Positions 9,685-16,739 of a DNA stretch of 64,000 bases are shown here, piece after piece (within the stretch, counting starts at the first letter, position 1; every line of letters starts with the position of its first letter). The notes beneath the pieces are model-generated. The model did not search any database, was not told where the DNA came from, and saw nothing but the letters and a program-made list of their open reading frames with translations. The translations under genes and the position numbers were made by a program. The stretch lies in the NCBI GenBank assembly GCA_030426955.1, contig JAUHXS010000006.1:1-64000 (forward strand), read 5' to 3'. This stretch comes from Bacteroidia bacterium. Lineage in GTDB: Bacteria > Bacteroidota > Bacteroidia > Chitinophagales > JAUHXS01.

Positions 9685-12658
9685 ACAACTCTTTGATTAA
9701 TGGGATTAATGAATCTTCACTACCTAAATCGTATAGTTTAGCTAATAGCTTTTCTAGGTTGGCTTTCTCTCTTACAAATTGTCCTTGCAGTGGAGTTAAA
9801 GCCCTTTTGTTTCCTGCGTTTGCATCTATTTGGTCATAAATGCTGATTAATTCTTTTTGAGTTTCTACGATTTTGTCGTGAATTGCTTTTTGTTTGGCAT
9901 CTGAAAAATCAATCTTTCTGATAGGTAGATTTTTCAAAACCTTAGTTCCTCTTGCTATGTATCCACCTCTGAAAACTTCGCCATATAATGCACTGAACCA
10001 CTCCAAATACTTAGAGTTGAGAATAGCTTGAATGTAGTAAATGGAATAATCGGAAGTTCTTGGAATTGCAACTACACAATAACCTGCGGTTCCACCTGAT
10101 GAAATCAAAGTTCCGTGAACATCAATTGCATATTTATCACCAACGGACAGAACACCAACAATAATTTTTGAAGGTAGACCGCAACTATCTAAACTTTGAT
10201 GTCTGCCGTATCTATGCCATTCATTTTTTGTTTTGGGCTCAGGTTTTATGTCTCGTTTCGGATTATTTAAAATGGCTTTATGCTTTTGCAAATAGTCATA
10301 AGCCAAAGGAAATTTCTTTTGAATTGTTGTTAGCGGAATTACATCTACACCTGTTTTGGTAGGTTCGTAAGGATAAATTACCCTTGCATTCGGTTTGAAT
10401 GTTCGGTAAGTGTATAAATTATCTTCGCCTGATGATGTTTGAAAGTAAGGTTTTGTTATTACCTTCTCAATCTTGTAATCAACTCCTTTTTTCGTGAAAT
10501 AGAAATGCTTCTTATCCTCTTTAGTTGGTGTAAAAATGTAAACATCATTTGCACTGGTCTGAATACCATTGAAAATATTGTCACTTCCAACCAAATCGTT
10601 AAGTTTTACACTTTGAGAAACGATTTTATTGTAAGTGTTAGTCAATTCAGGTGGTACTAAAACCCAAACTTCACTATCTAATTCATCTGTTTTCTTTGAG
10701 CCATATTTTGCGGCTTCAGGTTCTCTTACTTTCCAACTTTTAAGGCTTCTTACTTCCGCATATTGGAAAGTTTTTTGAGGCCTCTTATTCAGAATTAGCA
10801 AACAAGTGTAAGTGGTCTTATCTGCAAAAACCTGATTTGCACCAAATGAAACGATTGAATGCAGATATTCTTTTTCTGCGAATAATTCACGAAGTTTTTT
10901 ACCTGCTCCAACTTTTGTAAACTTACTCGGAACGATATAACCTAAAATTCCATCATCAGCCAATAAGTTGATTCCTTGTTCAAGAAAAAGGAAGTATTTG
11001 TCAAACTGCTTGTAGGCAGAATTGAAATTTGTTTTGTAAAGTGGTAATTCAAGTGGAGTTATATTTTTCATATCCTCCGACTTCATATAAGGCGGATTGC
11101 CTACAATGACATCAAAGCGAAGTTTTGAAAAATCAAACGGATTAATAATTACTTGGTCTTTTTTATTCGTTACTTGCTTCGGATTCAATAAACTGTTTCC
11201 AAAGAAAACATTTTGTGAAAGGTCGGGTAAAACAGGTTTTGTTTTGTTGGTTGAATTTACATCTTCACCTTCAAGCAATTTGAGAAGCAAACCAAATTTG
11301 GCCGCTTCAACTGCATTATAATCTTTATCAACTCCATAAATGCAATTCAATAAAAGTTGTCGCTTAATATCAAACGGCAGTTTGTAAGTATTGATATTGG
11401 TTTGAATGAGTTTTGACTTGTCTTTTTTCAGAGAGTAGTCAATCAGAATATCATTGAGCAACTGGAACAATTCCAATAAAAATGCACCTGAACCACACGA
11501 TATATCAGCGAATTTGAGCTTTAAAATTTCTTTATCCGTTTTTCCATCACATTTTTTCAAAACGGTATTTCTCAAAATATCGCTTATGATAAATGTTGGT
11601 GTGGTGATTATGTCACGGTCAACATTTTCAGGTTTTTTGACTAAAACAACAGCACCACTTTGAACTGTTAATTTTTCAGAAAGGAAGATTTCATAAATGC
11701 TTCCTAATACATCAGAAGAAAAAACGCTGAATGAATAAGGGCTTTCAGGGTAATACAACTGTTTGATAATAGTCCAAAATACCGAACTGATATTTTCTAC
11801 AATCTTGTCTTTTAGCAATTGGTCAAAAAGTCCTGAATTATAGCGTTTGTCCGCTTGCTCAAACTTTTTGATTAAGGAACTGAAATCATTTGTATTGGCA
11901 AATTTCAATAAGGTTTGGTAATCTTCTAAATTTCTGTCTTCACAAACACGAAGAAAAATAATTCTGTTGATGTAGCTTTGAACAATATCATTAAGTTGTT
12001 GCTCGTCAATTTTTGGGTCGTGTTTGTAGATTTCAGCACCAAGGACTTTTCTCCATTCGTTAATTTGGTTTAGAAATAAATTGTCAATCGAGTATTGATT
12101 GATTTTGCTTTCTATTTCTTTCCATTCCGTTTCAAATGCTCCTGAATACACGGATTCCTTTCCTATAAGCTGTTTGATTTCTTCAAACTTGCTTTCGTAT
12201 TCCGTGTAATGGTATTTTTTTACGAGTGCTTTTGTGTAGTTGTCATCTTTCTCAACTTTTACAGAAGTGTCGTAAATGATTAAATATTCAAAGTTTGAAA
12301 GAACAGAAATTTTCAACTTGGCAGTAAATCCATATCGTCTGACTTGTTTTGCAGTGTCGTTGTTTGACTCAATAGAAACACAAGGTTTTTTTGCTTCCAA
12401 AAAATATTTTCTTTCAGAAAAAAGTCGGAAAGTGTAATCAGGTTTTTTGGAATGTTCAGAAGCGTTTGCTTTCAATGCTTCTTCCAAAATTACTTCTCGT
12501 TCGTTGGTCGGTTTGCCTGCGTTGTTTTTAATGTCCCAACCAAGCAACTCGAAAAACGGGTCTAAGAAATCACTGCGAAGCAGTGTTTCATTATACTTGC
12601 TTGTCAGGTAATAATCCCTGTCGGCTGTATATTTTTCTATGAGTTGCTTTATTGTCAT
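9671..12658 (-). CDS. Type IIG restriction-modification enzyme (nuclease-methyltransferase fusion)
   Basis: At 995 residues this is the size of Eco57I-type bifunctional enzymes. The N-terminal nuclease shows the PD-(D/E)XK pattern as PDYTF (Asp74) and LEAKK (Glu88, Lys90). A helical linker follows to about residue 330. The gamma-class methyltransferase has TTPTFI (352-357), motif I DISCGSGAF (385-393) and NPPY (521-524). The C-terminal third resembles a TaqI-like specificity region, with YIARGTKVLKNLPIRKI near its end. All visible catalytic residues are present, so it should be active. Start: ATG overlapping the regulator stop by 4 bp. Recognition site unknown. Confidence 0.9.
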   Translation of the reverse strand: MTIKQLIEKYTADRDYYLTSKYNETLLRSDFLDPFFELLGWDIKNNAGKPTNEREVILEEALKANASEHSKKPDYTFRLFSERKYFLEAKKPCVSIESNNDTAKQVRRYGFTAKLKISVLSNFEYLIIYDTSVKVEKDDNYTKALVKKYHYTEYESKFEEIKQLIGKESVYSGAFETEWKEIESKINQYSIDNLFLNQINEWRKVLGAEIYKHDPKIDEQQLNDIVQSYINRIIFLRVCEDRNLEDYQTLLKFANTNDFSSLIKKFEQADKRYNSGLFDQLLKDKIVENISSVFWTIIKQLYYPESPYSFSVFSSDVLGSIYEIFLSEKLTVQSGAVVLVKKPENVDRDIITTPTFIISDILRNTVLKKCDGKTDKEILKLKFADISCGSGAFLLELFQLLNDILIDYSLKKDKSKLIQTNINTYKLPFDIKRQLLLNCIYGVDKDYNAVEAAKFGLLLKLLEGEDVNSTNKTKPVLPDLSQNVFFGNSLLNPKQVTNKKDQVIINPFDFSKLRFDVIVGNPPYMKSEDMKNITPLELPLYKTNFNSAYKQFDKYFLFLEQGINLLADDGILGYIVPSKFTKVGAGKKLRELFAEKEYLHSIVSFGANQVFADKTTYTCLLILNKRPQKTFQYAEVRSLKSWKVREPEAAKYGSKKTDELDSEVWVLVPPELTNTYNKIVSQSVKLNDLVGSDNIFNGIQTSANDVYIFTPTKEDKKHFYFTKKGVDYKIEKVITKPYFQTSSGEDNLYTYRTFKPNARVIYPYEPTKTGVDVIPLTTIQKKFPLAYDYLQKHKAILNNPKRDIKPEPKTKNEWHRYGRHQSLDSCGLPSKIIVGVLSVGDKYAIDVHGTLISSGGTAGYCVVAIPRTSDYSIYYIQAILNSKYLEWFSALYGEVFRGGYIARGTKVLKNLPIRKIDFSDAKQKAIHDKIVETQKELISIYDQIDANAGNKRALTPLQGQFVREKANLEKLLAKLYDLGSEDSLIPLIKELYEAN

Positions 12659-12981
12659 TTCCTCTTATTCGCTTTTAAATATTTTGCTCTTTCTTCTGCT
12701 ACTTTCAGTGCTTCTATTCCCAAATCTTCATCTTGAATTTCATATAAAATCTTGTCGCTTAGGAACGAAACCAAAAGTTCGTCTGCGTTGTAATCGTATA
12801 TGTCGGCAAGTTTTAGAACTACTTCTTTTGTGATTTTCCGCTCCCCACGTTCCATTTTGCTTAAAATCGCCACATCAATGTCTAGCAAAGCAGCAACTTT
12901 CCGCAATGGAAGTTCCTTTTCTTCTCTAATGTGCCTAAGCTTTTCGCCTATCGTTTCTGTTGACATAACTTCTATTGACAT
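12655..12981 (-). CDS. XRE-family HTH regulator, C-protein-like
   Basis: A 108-residue protein with a cro/cI-type helix-turn-helix in its first 75 residues (GEKLRHIREEKELPLRKVA, then ILSKMERGERKI). A charged tail of about 30 residues follows. It is the first gene of the defence operon and overlaps the type IIG gene by 4 bp. Small XRE proteins commonly time expression in restriction-modification systems. Two ATGs are possible: codon 1 at 12981, almost leaderless relative to the predicted promoter, and codon 6 at 12966, giving a leader of roughly 20 nt. A palindrome of TTGACA half-sites over the start region suggests autoregulation. Confidence 0.88.
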   Translation of the reverse strand: MSIEVMSTETIGEKLRHIREEKELPLRKVAALLDIDVAILSKMERGERKITKEVVLKLADIYDYNADELLVSFLSDKILYEIQDEDLGIEALKVAEERAKYLKANKRK

Positions 12982-12991
12982 AATGTGTCAA
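12959..12991. promoter_or_regulatory. Predicted operator of the XRE regulator
   Basis: TTGACATAATGTGTCAA (12975-12991) is a perfect 6-bp-arm palindrome with a 5-bp centre. A third half-site, TTGACATAA, starts 16 bp away at 12959. The palindrome overlaps both the -7 element and the first ATG of the XRE gene, so bound protein would block transcription or translation initiation. This resembles the C-box layout of controller proteins. Binding is inferred. Confidence 0.6.
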
Positions 12992-12996
12992 AAGTA
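12989..12996 (-). promoter_or_regulatory. -7 element of the defence-operon promoter
   Basis: On the minus strand this reads TACTTTTG, a perfect match to the Bacteroidota -7 consensus TAnnTTTG, 7 bp upstream of the first ATG. No TTG is seen at the usual -33 spacing. It overlaps the predicted operator. Confidence 0.6.
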
Positions 12997-13068
12997 GAAA
13001 AAGGTTTTTGATTTGTTGCCACTTATTTCAAATTATTTTCAACACTCTTGTCGAGCGTTGGGAAATTG

Positions 13069-13107
13069 GCTCTTTTGCAAAACTTGGGTTGAGTGTCGGC
13101 TTGTGTG
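13069..13107. repeat. Right copy of the 39-bp direct repeat, in a gene-free stretch
   Basis: This copy matches 937-975 at about 31 of 39 positions, same orientation. It lies in the 315-bp gene-free stretch 12982-13296 between the XRE gene and repeat copy 2. The rest of that stretch holds the promoter/operator and AT-rich sequence with no gene that I can support; a 68-codon plus-strand frame at 13162-13368 runs into the repeat and looks spurious. Confidence 0.55.
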
Positions 13108-13296
13108 GTTTTGCAAATGTGCCAATGTGCGGCTGGCTAAAATTATTTTTTAAAATGTGCGGTGGGAAAAATTTTTAAAACATTCGGGTCGGATTGTGTG
13201 TCGCCAAAGTCAGTCCGTGAGTTTTTGTCAAGATGTCAAAGAATGATTTACAGCAGTCAGTTTTTTAGTTGCACAGTCTTTCTTTTGGCTTGCTTA

Positions 13297-13630
13297 CAAC
13301 GGGGCGCGGGTAAAGCGCGTAGCGATTTGTCCGCGCACGTTGTTGGGGGGCAAGATAGTAAATATTGAGGATAAATCGATATGCGCTTTATCCGATGTTC
13401 TGGGCTGTCGCCGAACAAGATTTCTGAATTACAGATTGTCTTGTATTCGTTTACAGATTCTTTATTTTAAAAATTAAAAATCGTGGTGAGGCATATGGGA
13501 GGGTTACCCGCGCCCCGTAACTGCGGCAAATCGCAACGGGAGAGCCGAAAATTCTTGCAAGAGCGTATGGAACAAAGAAAAGATAGACGAAAAAATCAAA
13601 TTAATCTTGGAGGCGATTGCCGCAGTTACG
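13297..13630. repeat. Full copy 2 of the 334-bp cassette repeat
   Basis: Essentially identical to 14807-15140, and its last 244 bp match 412-655. Structure: arm A (AACGGGGCGCGGGTAA) at the left end pairs with TTACCCGCGCCCCGT at 13504-13518. The overlapping arm B (CGTAACTGCGGCAA, 13516-13529) pairs with TTGCCGCAGTTACG at the right end (13617-13630). The first 50 bases (13296-13345) also fold on themselves (ACAACG with CGTTGT, GCGCGG with CCGCGC) and end in CACGTTGTTG, which looks like an integron attC site. The GC-rich arms contrast with the AT-rich genome. Confidence 0.85.
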
Positions 13631-13635
13631 GTTTT

Positions 13636-13815
13636 GTGTATGGCTCGTTGCGTGCAAATTAGCGATTATTTTCGGTTGAGCCACAAGCCAGATTTTTAAA
13701 TTTTACTATTTATCTCTTTTATTGGAAATCGTTAAATTTAAAAATTTGGCGACTTTCCAAATATACCTTAACTTCGATTAAGCAACGGATTAGCAATGAG
13801 CTATACACGTTGTTG
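13636..13815. repeat. Large attC-like foldback
   Basis: GTGTATGGCTCGTTG (13636-13650) pairs with CAATGAGCTATACAC (13794-13808) apart from two G-U positions. Inside, CCAGATTTTTAAATTT (near 13690) pairs with AAATTTAAAAATTTGG (near 13735). The right end is CACGTTGTTG, the same ten bases that end the foldback within the 334-bp repeat. A long imperfect hairpin ending in a conserved GTTG core, placed between cassette genes, is what an integron-type recombination site would look like. No integrase is in the window. Confidence 0.6.
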
Positions 13816-14810
13816 CCACACGTTTTTTAATTCCAATATTTTATTTCTCTCGACTCAATGTAAATCGGTATGAACTTGTCCGAATTCGCAAAATGTTCTT
13901 TCATTGAAACAGTCCGTTTTATCCAATTCCCAAATTTGTCAAATTCGTAGTCATACTCTAATTCTCGATTTAATTCCGAGTTTTCATAGATTTTTACATT
14001 GATAGGATTAAATAGTTTGTCGTATTCGGTTATTCTGTCCAAGTGTTTATTTAAATCTGCCGAAACTGTGTATTCAGTTTGCTTTAAAATTCGATTGTCT
14101 TTCCATTCCGTTTTGGTCAAATATTCATTCCATTCTGTTCTGGTTGAACTTTCCACAAGGTTTCTATTATTATCGTATTTGTAATTAAACTCTTGATTTG
14201 GTTTTTTTTCGTCTCTCTCAAATTGAATTTCTGAAATTAGATTATCGTTTTCAAAATGATATTTGTGATTGATAGTAGTTGTATCGCCTTTTTCAATTGC
14301 AACTTGTTTTGTTACAAAATCCTTTTCGTCATAAAAAACCGTGATTTGCTGTTTTAAGCTGTCATTTATAATTAAAGTTCTTACGTTATTTTTGTTGACT
14401 GTGTCATTTTTTACAGTCATAATGTAATTCAATTCAGCTGGTTTGTTGATTGATATAGTTTTTATTAAAAAATTGTTGCTGTCAAATTCGTAAACATCTT
14501 TTTGAATTAGTTCTCCAAAATTGTCATAGCTTTCAATTTCTTTAATTTCTCCGAAATCGGTAAACTTTTGAGTGAAGTTTAAGATTGGCTTTTCAAATTT
14601 GTTTTCTCCTTGAGAATTGGCTTTTAGTTGTTTCAGTTCCTTTATTTTTCCATAAAGATTATTTGATTCCCAAGCGTTCTTAAATTCCGAGTAAGTCGGT
14701 TTTAGGTTTGTATTCAATTCTGTCTTTTCTTTGCAGTTTTGCAAAAAGAATGGCATTAAAATCAGAAGGTAAATTTTTCTCAATGTTTGTTTTTTCAAAT
14801 GTGTGGCAAC
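13812..14810. repeat. 10-bp inverted repeats bounding a one-gene cassette
   Basis: GTTGCCACAC at 13812-13821 and its exact complement GTGTGGCAAC at 14801-14810 enclose the lipoprotein gene. The coding sequence nearly fills the space: 5 bp from its stop to one repeat and 2 bp from its start to the other. No promoter fits inside, which is typical of an integron-style promoterless cassette. Confidence 0.7.
13827..14798 (-). CDS. Cassette-borne lipoprotein with YD-like repeats
   Basis: A 323-residue protein with a signal peptide and lipobox-like FFLQNC (Cys22), so probably lipid-anchored. Repeated YD-like segments follow (ESYDNFGELIQ, YEFDSNNFL, YKYDNNRNL, TEYDKLFNP, YEFDKFGNW), resembling degenerate YD/RHS-type beta repeats found in many uncharacterised Bacteroidota lipoproteins. 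The start is non-ATG: TTG at 14798, or TTG five codons on. Inverted repeats sit 2 bp from its start and 5 bp from its stop, so transcription must come from the adjacent 334-bp repeat or beyond. Function unknown; no enzymatic motif seen. Confidence 0.8.
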   Translation of the reverse strand: MKKQTLRKIYLLILMPFFLQNCKEKTELNTNLKPTYSEFKNAWESNNLYGKIKELKQLKANSQGENKFEKPILNFTQKFTDFGEIKEIESYDNFGELIQKDVYEFDSNNFLIKTISINKPAELNYIMTVKNDTVNKNNVRTLIINDSLKQQITVFYDEKDFVTKQVAIEKGDTTTINHKYHFENDNLISEIQFERDEKKPNQEFNYKYDNNRNLVESSTRTEWNEYLTKTEWKDNRILKQTEYTVSADLNKHLDRITEYDKLFNPINVKIYENSELNRELEYDYEFDKFGNWIKRTVSMKEHFANSDKFIPIYIESREIKYWN

Positions 14811-15140
14811 GGGGCGCGGGTAAAGCGCGTAGCGATTTGTCCGCGCACGTTGTTGGGGGGCAAGATAGTAAATATTGAGGATAAATCGATATGCGCTTTA
14901 TCCGATGTTCTGGGCTGTCGCCGAACAAGATTTCTGAATTACAGATTGTCTTGTATTCGTTTACAGATTCTTTATTTTAAAAATTAAAAATCGTGGTGAG
15001 GCATATGGGAGGGTTACCCGCGCCCCGTAACTGCGGCAAATCGCAACGGGAGAGCCGAAAATTCTTGCAAGAGCGTATGGAACAAAGAAAAGATAGACGA
15101 AAAAATCAAATTAATCTTGGAGGCGATTGCCGCAGTTACG
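14807..15140. repeat. Full copy 3 of the 334-bp cassette repeat
   Basis: The same 334-bp unit as 13297-13630, same orientation, from CAACGGGGCGCGGG to GCAGTTACG. It separates the lipoprotein cassette from the chromosomal aminotransferase operon and marks the right edge of the accessory region. A plus-strand frame beginning at 14993 is a property of the repeat, not evidence of a gene. The near-perfect identity of copies 2 and 3 implies recent duplication or continuing homogenisation. Confidence 0.87.
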
Positions 15141-15142
15141 TC

Positions 15143-15169
15143 CGAATAAAGCACATTGTGTTTTATTCG
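15143..15169. repeat. Hairpin at the edge of the cassette region; AT-rich gap beyond
   Basis: CGAATAAAGCACA pairs with TGTGTTTTATTCG with one G-T pair and almost no loop. It is followed by GTCGTTATTG, similar to the CGTTGTTG ends of the attC-like foldbacks, so it may be the last, degenerate site of the array. From 15170 to 15513 the sequence is AT-rich and I see no gene. Confidence 0.5.
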
Positions 15170-15513
15170 CCGTATGTCGTTATTGATTTAATTGTTTGTA
15201 ATTTAATATTTTATACTCAAATAATCGATCTAAAGGACTCTTTAATTTTGCAAGACGAATTTTTTAAAAAGGGCATATTTTGCTAAATATGGTCATTTGA
15301 TCTAGTTTTATTTGATTTAAATCAAGTTATTTTATGAAAATCTTTTCTTAATCTCAATTTTAATTTATTAAAATATTGATATTTAGTGCTATATCTAATT
15401 TTAAACTTTTATAACCGCTTGCAAACGGATAATCTTGTTAACCTGTAATTCCGTAAAAAAGAATAAGGCGTAATTCTTGTCATCATATCATATCTGTTTT
15501 CTCTACTTTTCTT

Positions 15514-15521
15514 TAGATTTG
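15514..15521 (+). promoter_or_regulatory. -7 promoter element of the aminotransferase operon
   Basis: TAGATTTG matches TAnnTTTG and lies 19 bp before the ATG. A short hairpin (GTTGT/ACAAC, 15521-15535) lies between it and the start codon. No clear -33 TTG at the normal spacing. Confidence 0.45.
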
Positions 15522-15540
15522 TTGTGCAATACAACTTACC

Positions 15541-16737
15541 ATGAGCAAACTATCCAATCGAGTAGAAAATCTAGCTGTTTCAAAAACTATAGAAATGGCA
15601 AAACTAAGCAGGGAGCTAAAAGAGCAAGGGCACGATGTCATTAGTCTAAGCCTAGGCGAGCCTGATTTTGATACGCCGCAACACGTCAAAGAAGCAGCCA
15701 AGCAAGCCATTGATGATAATTTCACTCATTATACGCCCGTTCCAGGCTTTTTAGATTTGAGAGAAGCTATTGTCCATAAGCTCAAAAGAGACAATCAGCT
15801 CACGTTCAACCCCAATCAAATAGTGGTATCTACGGGTGCTAAGCAGTCTCTGGCCAACCTGATGTTGAGCTTGCTAAACCCGGGAGATGAAGTTATCATT
15901 CCCGCGCCTTATTGGGTGAGCTACCCTGAAATGGTTGGTGTTGCAGAAGGTAAGCCCGTATTTATCGAGACGGATGTAGAGAATGATTTCAAAATCACAG
16001 CAAATCAACTAGACCAGGCGATTACGAGTAAAACAAAAATGTTGCTCTATTCCTCACCGTGCAATCCTACCGGATCTTTATACTCAAAGGAAGAGTTGCA
16101 AGCTTTGGCAAAAGTACTTGAAAAACATCCTGACATCATCATTGTTTCCGATGAGATTTACGAGCATATCAATTTTGTAGGCGAGCATGAAAGTATTGCT
16201 CAGTTTGACTTTTTGAAAGACCGTGTCGTTATAGTCAACGGACTTTCGAAAGGTTTTGCCATGACAGGTTGGAGGCTTGGCTACATTGCTGCACCGGAGT
16301 GGATTGCTAAAGCTTGCGATAAAATACAAGGGCAGTTTACTTCAGGAACATGTGCCATCACACAACGGGCAGCTATCAGCGCATTGTCAGATAACTTGGA
16401 ACCAACGCGTGAGATGAAAAAGGCATTTCAAAAGCGGAGAGATCTAATCGTCAGCTTGTTGCAGGAAGTGTCCGGTTTAAAGTTGAACAATCCGCAAGGC
16501 GCATTTTACGTTTTCCCAGATGTAAGCAGTTTCTTTGGTAAAACAGATGAGGCAGGCAATGAAATTAAAACTTCGGGAGATTTGTGCAACTATATCCTAA
16601 GAACACAATATGTCGCTTTAGTAACCGGAGAAGCATTTGGTAGTCCAAACTGTTTGAGAATATCGTATGCCACATCTGAAGACAACATCAAAGCAGCAGT
16701 CTCCAGAATTAAAACAGCCTTATCTGAGTTAAAATAA
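15541..16737 (+). CDS. Class I PLP aminotransferase, aspartate-aminotransferase-like
   Basis: At 398 residues this matches the bacterial subclass Ib aspartate aminotransferases, which move the amino group of aspartate to 2-oxoglutarate in the cytoplasm. Visible features: SLGEPDFDTP near 37-46, NPTG at 175-178, SDEIYE at 203-208, and the PLP lysine Lys237 in GLSKGFAMTGWR. A C-terminal LRISYA carries the substrate-carboxylate Arg. It begins a plus-strand run with the sugar kinase (2-bp gap), TrkH and carbonic anhydrase. Substrate preference cannot be read from sequence alone; prephenate or aromatic transamination is possible. Confidence 0.9.
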   Translation: MSKLSNRVENLAVSKTIEMAKLSRELKEQGHDVISLSLGEPDFDTPQHVKEAAKQAIDDNFTHYTPVPGFLDLREAIVHKLKRDNQLTFNPNQIVVSTGAKQSLANLMLSLLNPGDEVIIPAPYWVSYPEMVGVAEGKPVFIETDVENDFKITANQLDQAITSKTKMLLYSSPCNPTGSLYSKEELQALAKVLEKHPDIIIVSDEIYEHINFVGEHESIAQFDFLKDRVVIVNGLSKGFAMTGWRLGYIAAPEWIAKACDKIQGQFTSGTCAITQRAAISALSDNLEPTREMKKAFQKRRDLIVSLLQEVSGLKLNNPQGAFYVFPDVSSFFGKTDEAGNEIKTSGDLCNYILRTQYVALVTGEAFGSPNCLRISYATSEDNIKAAVSRIKTALSELK

Positions 16738-16739
16738 AA

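Noticed and set aside
1054-12981. Calling the operon plain Gabija, BREX or DISARM
   Set aside because: Gabija has only two genes. BREX hallmarks (PglZ, BrxL, PglX set) and DISARM hallmarks (DUF1998 DrmB, DrmC PLD) are not seen.
12639-12997. Plus-strand frames antisense to the XRE gene
   Set aside because: They are shadows of a gene with a clear HTH domain, promoter and operon context.
13162-13368. 68-codon plus-strand frame before repeat copy 2
   Set aside because: It ends inside the repeat, has no recognisable domain, and lies in cassette-boundary sequence.
14993-15286. Plus-strand frame through the 334-bp repeat (also partly present in the other copies)
   Set aside because: The frame ends differently after each copy and the shared part is dominated by inverted-repeat arms, so it is better explained as non-coding repeat.
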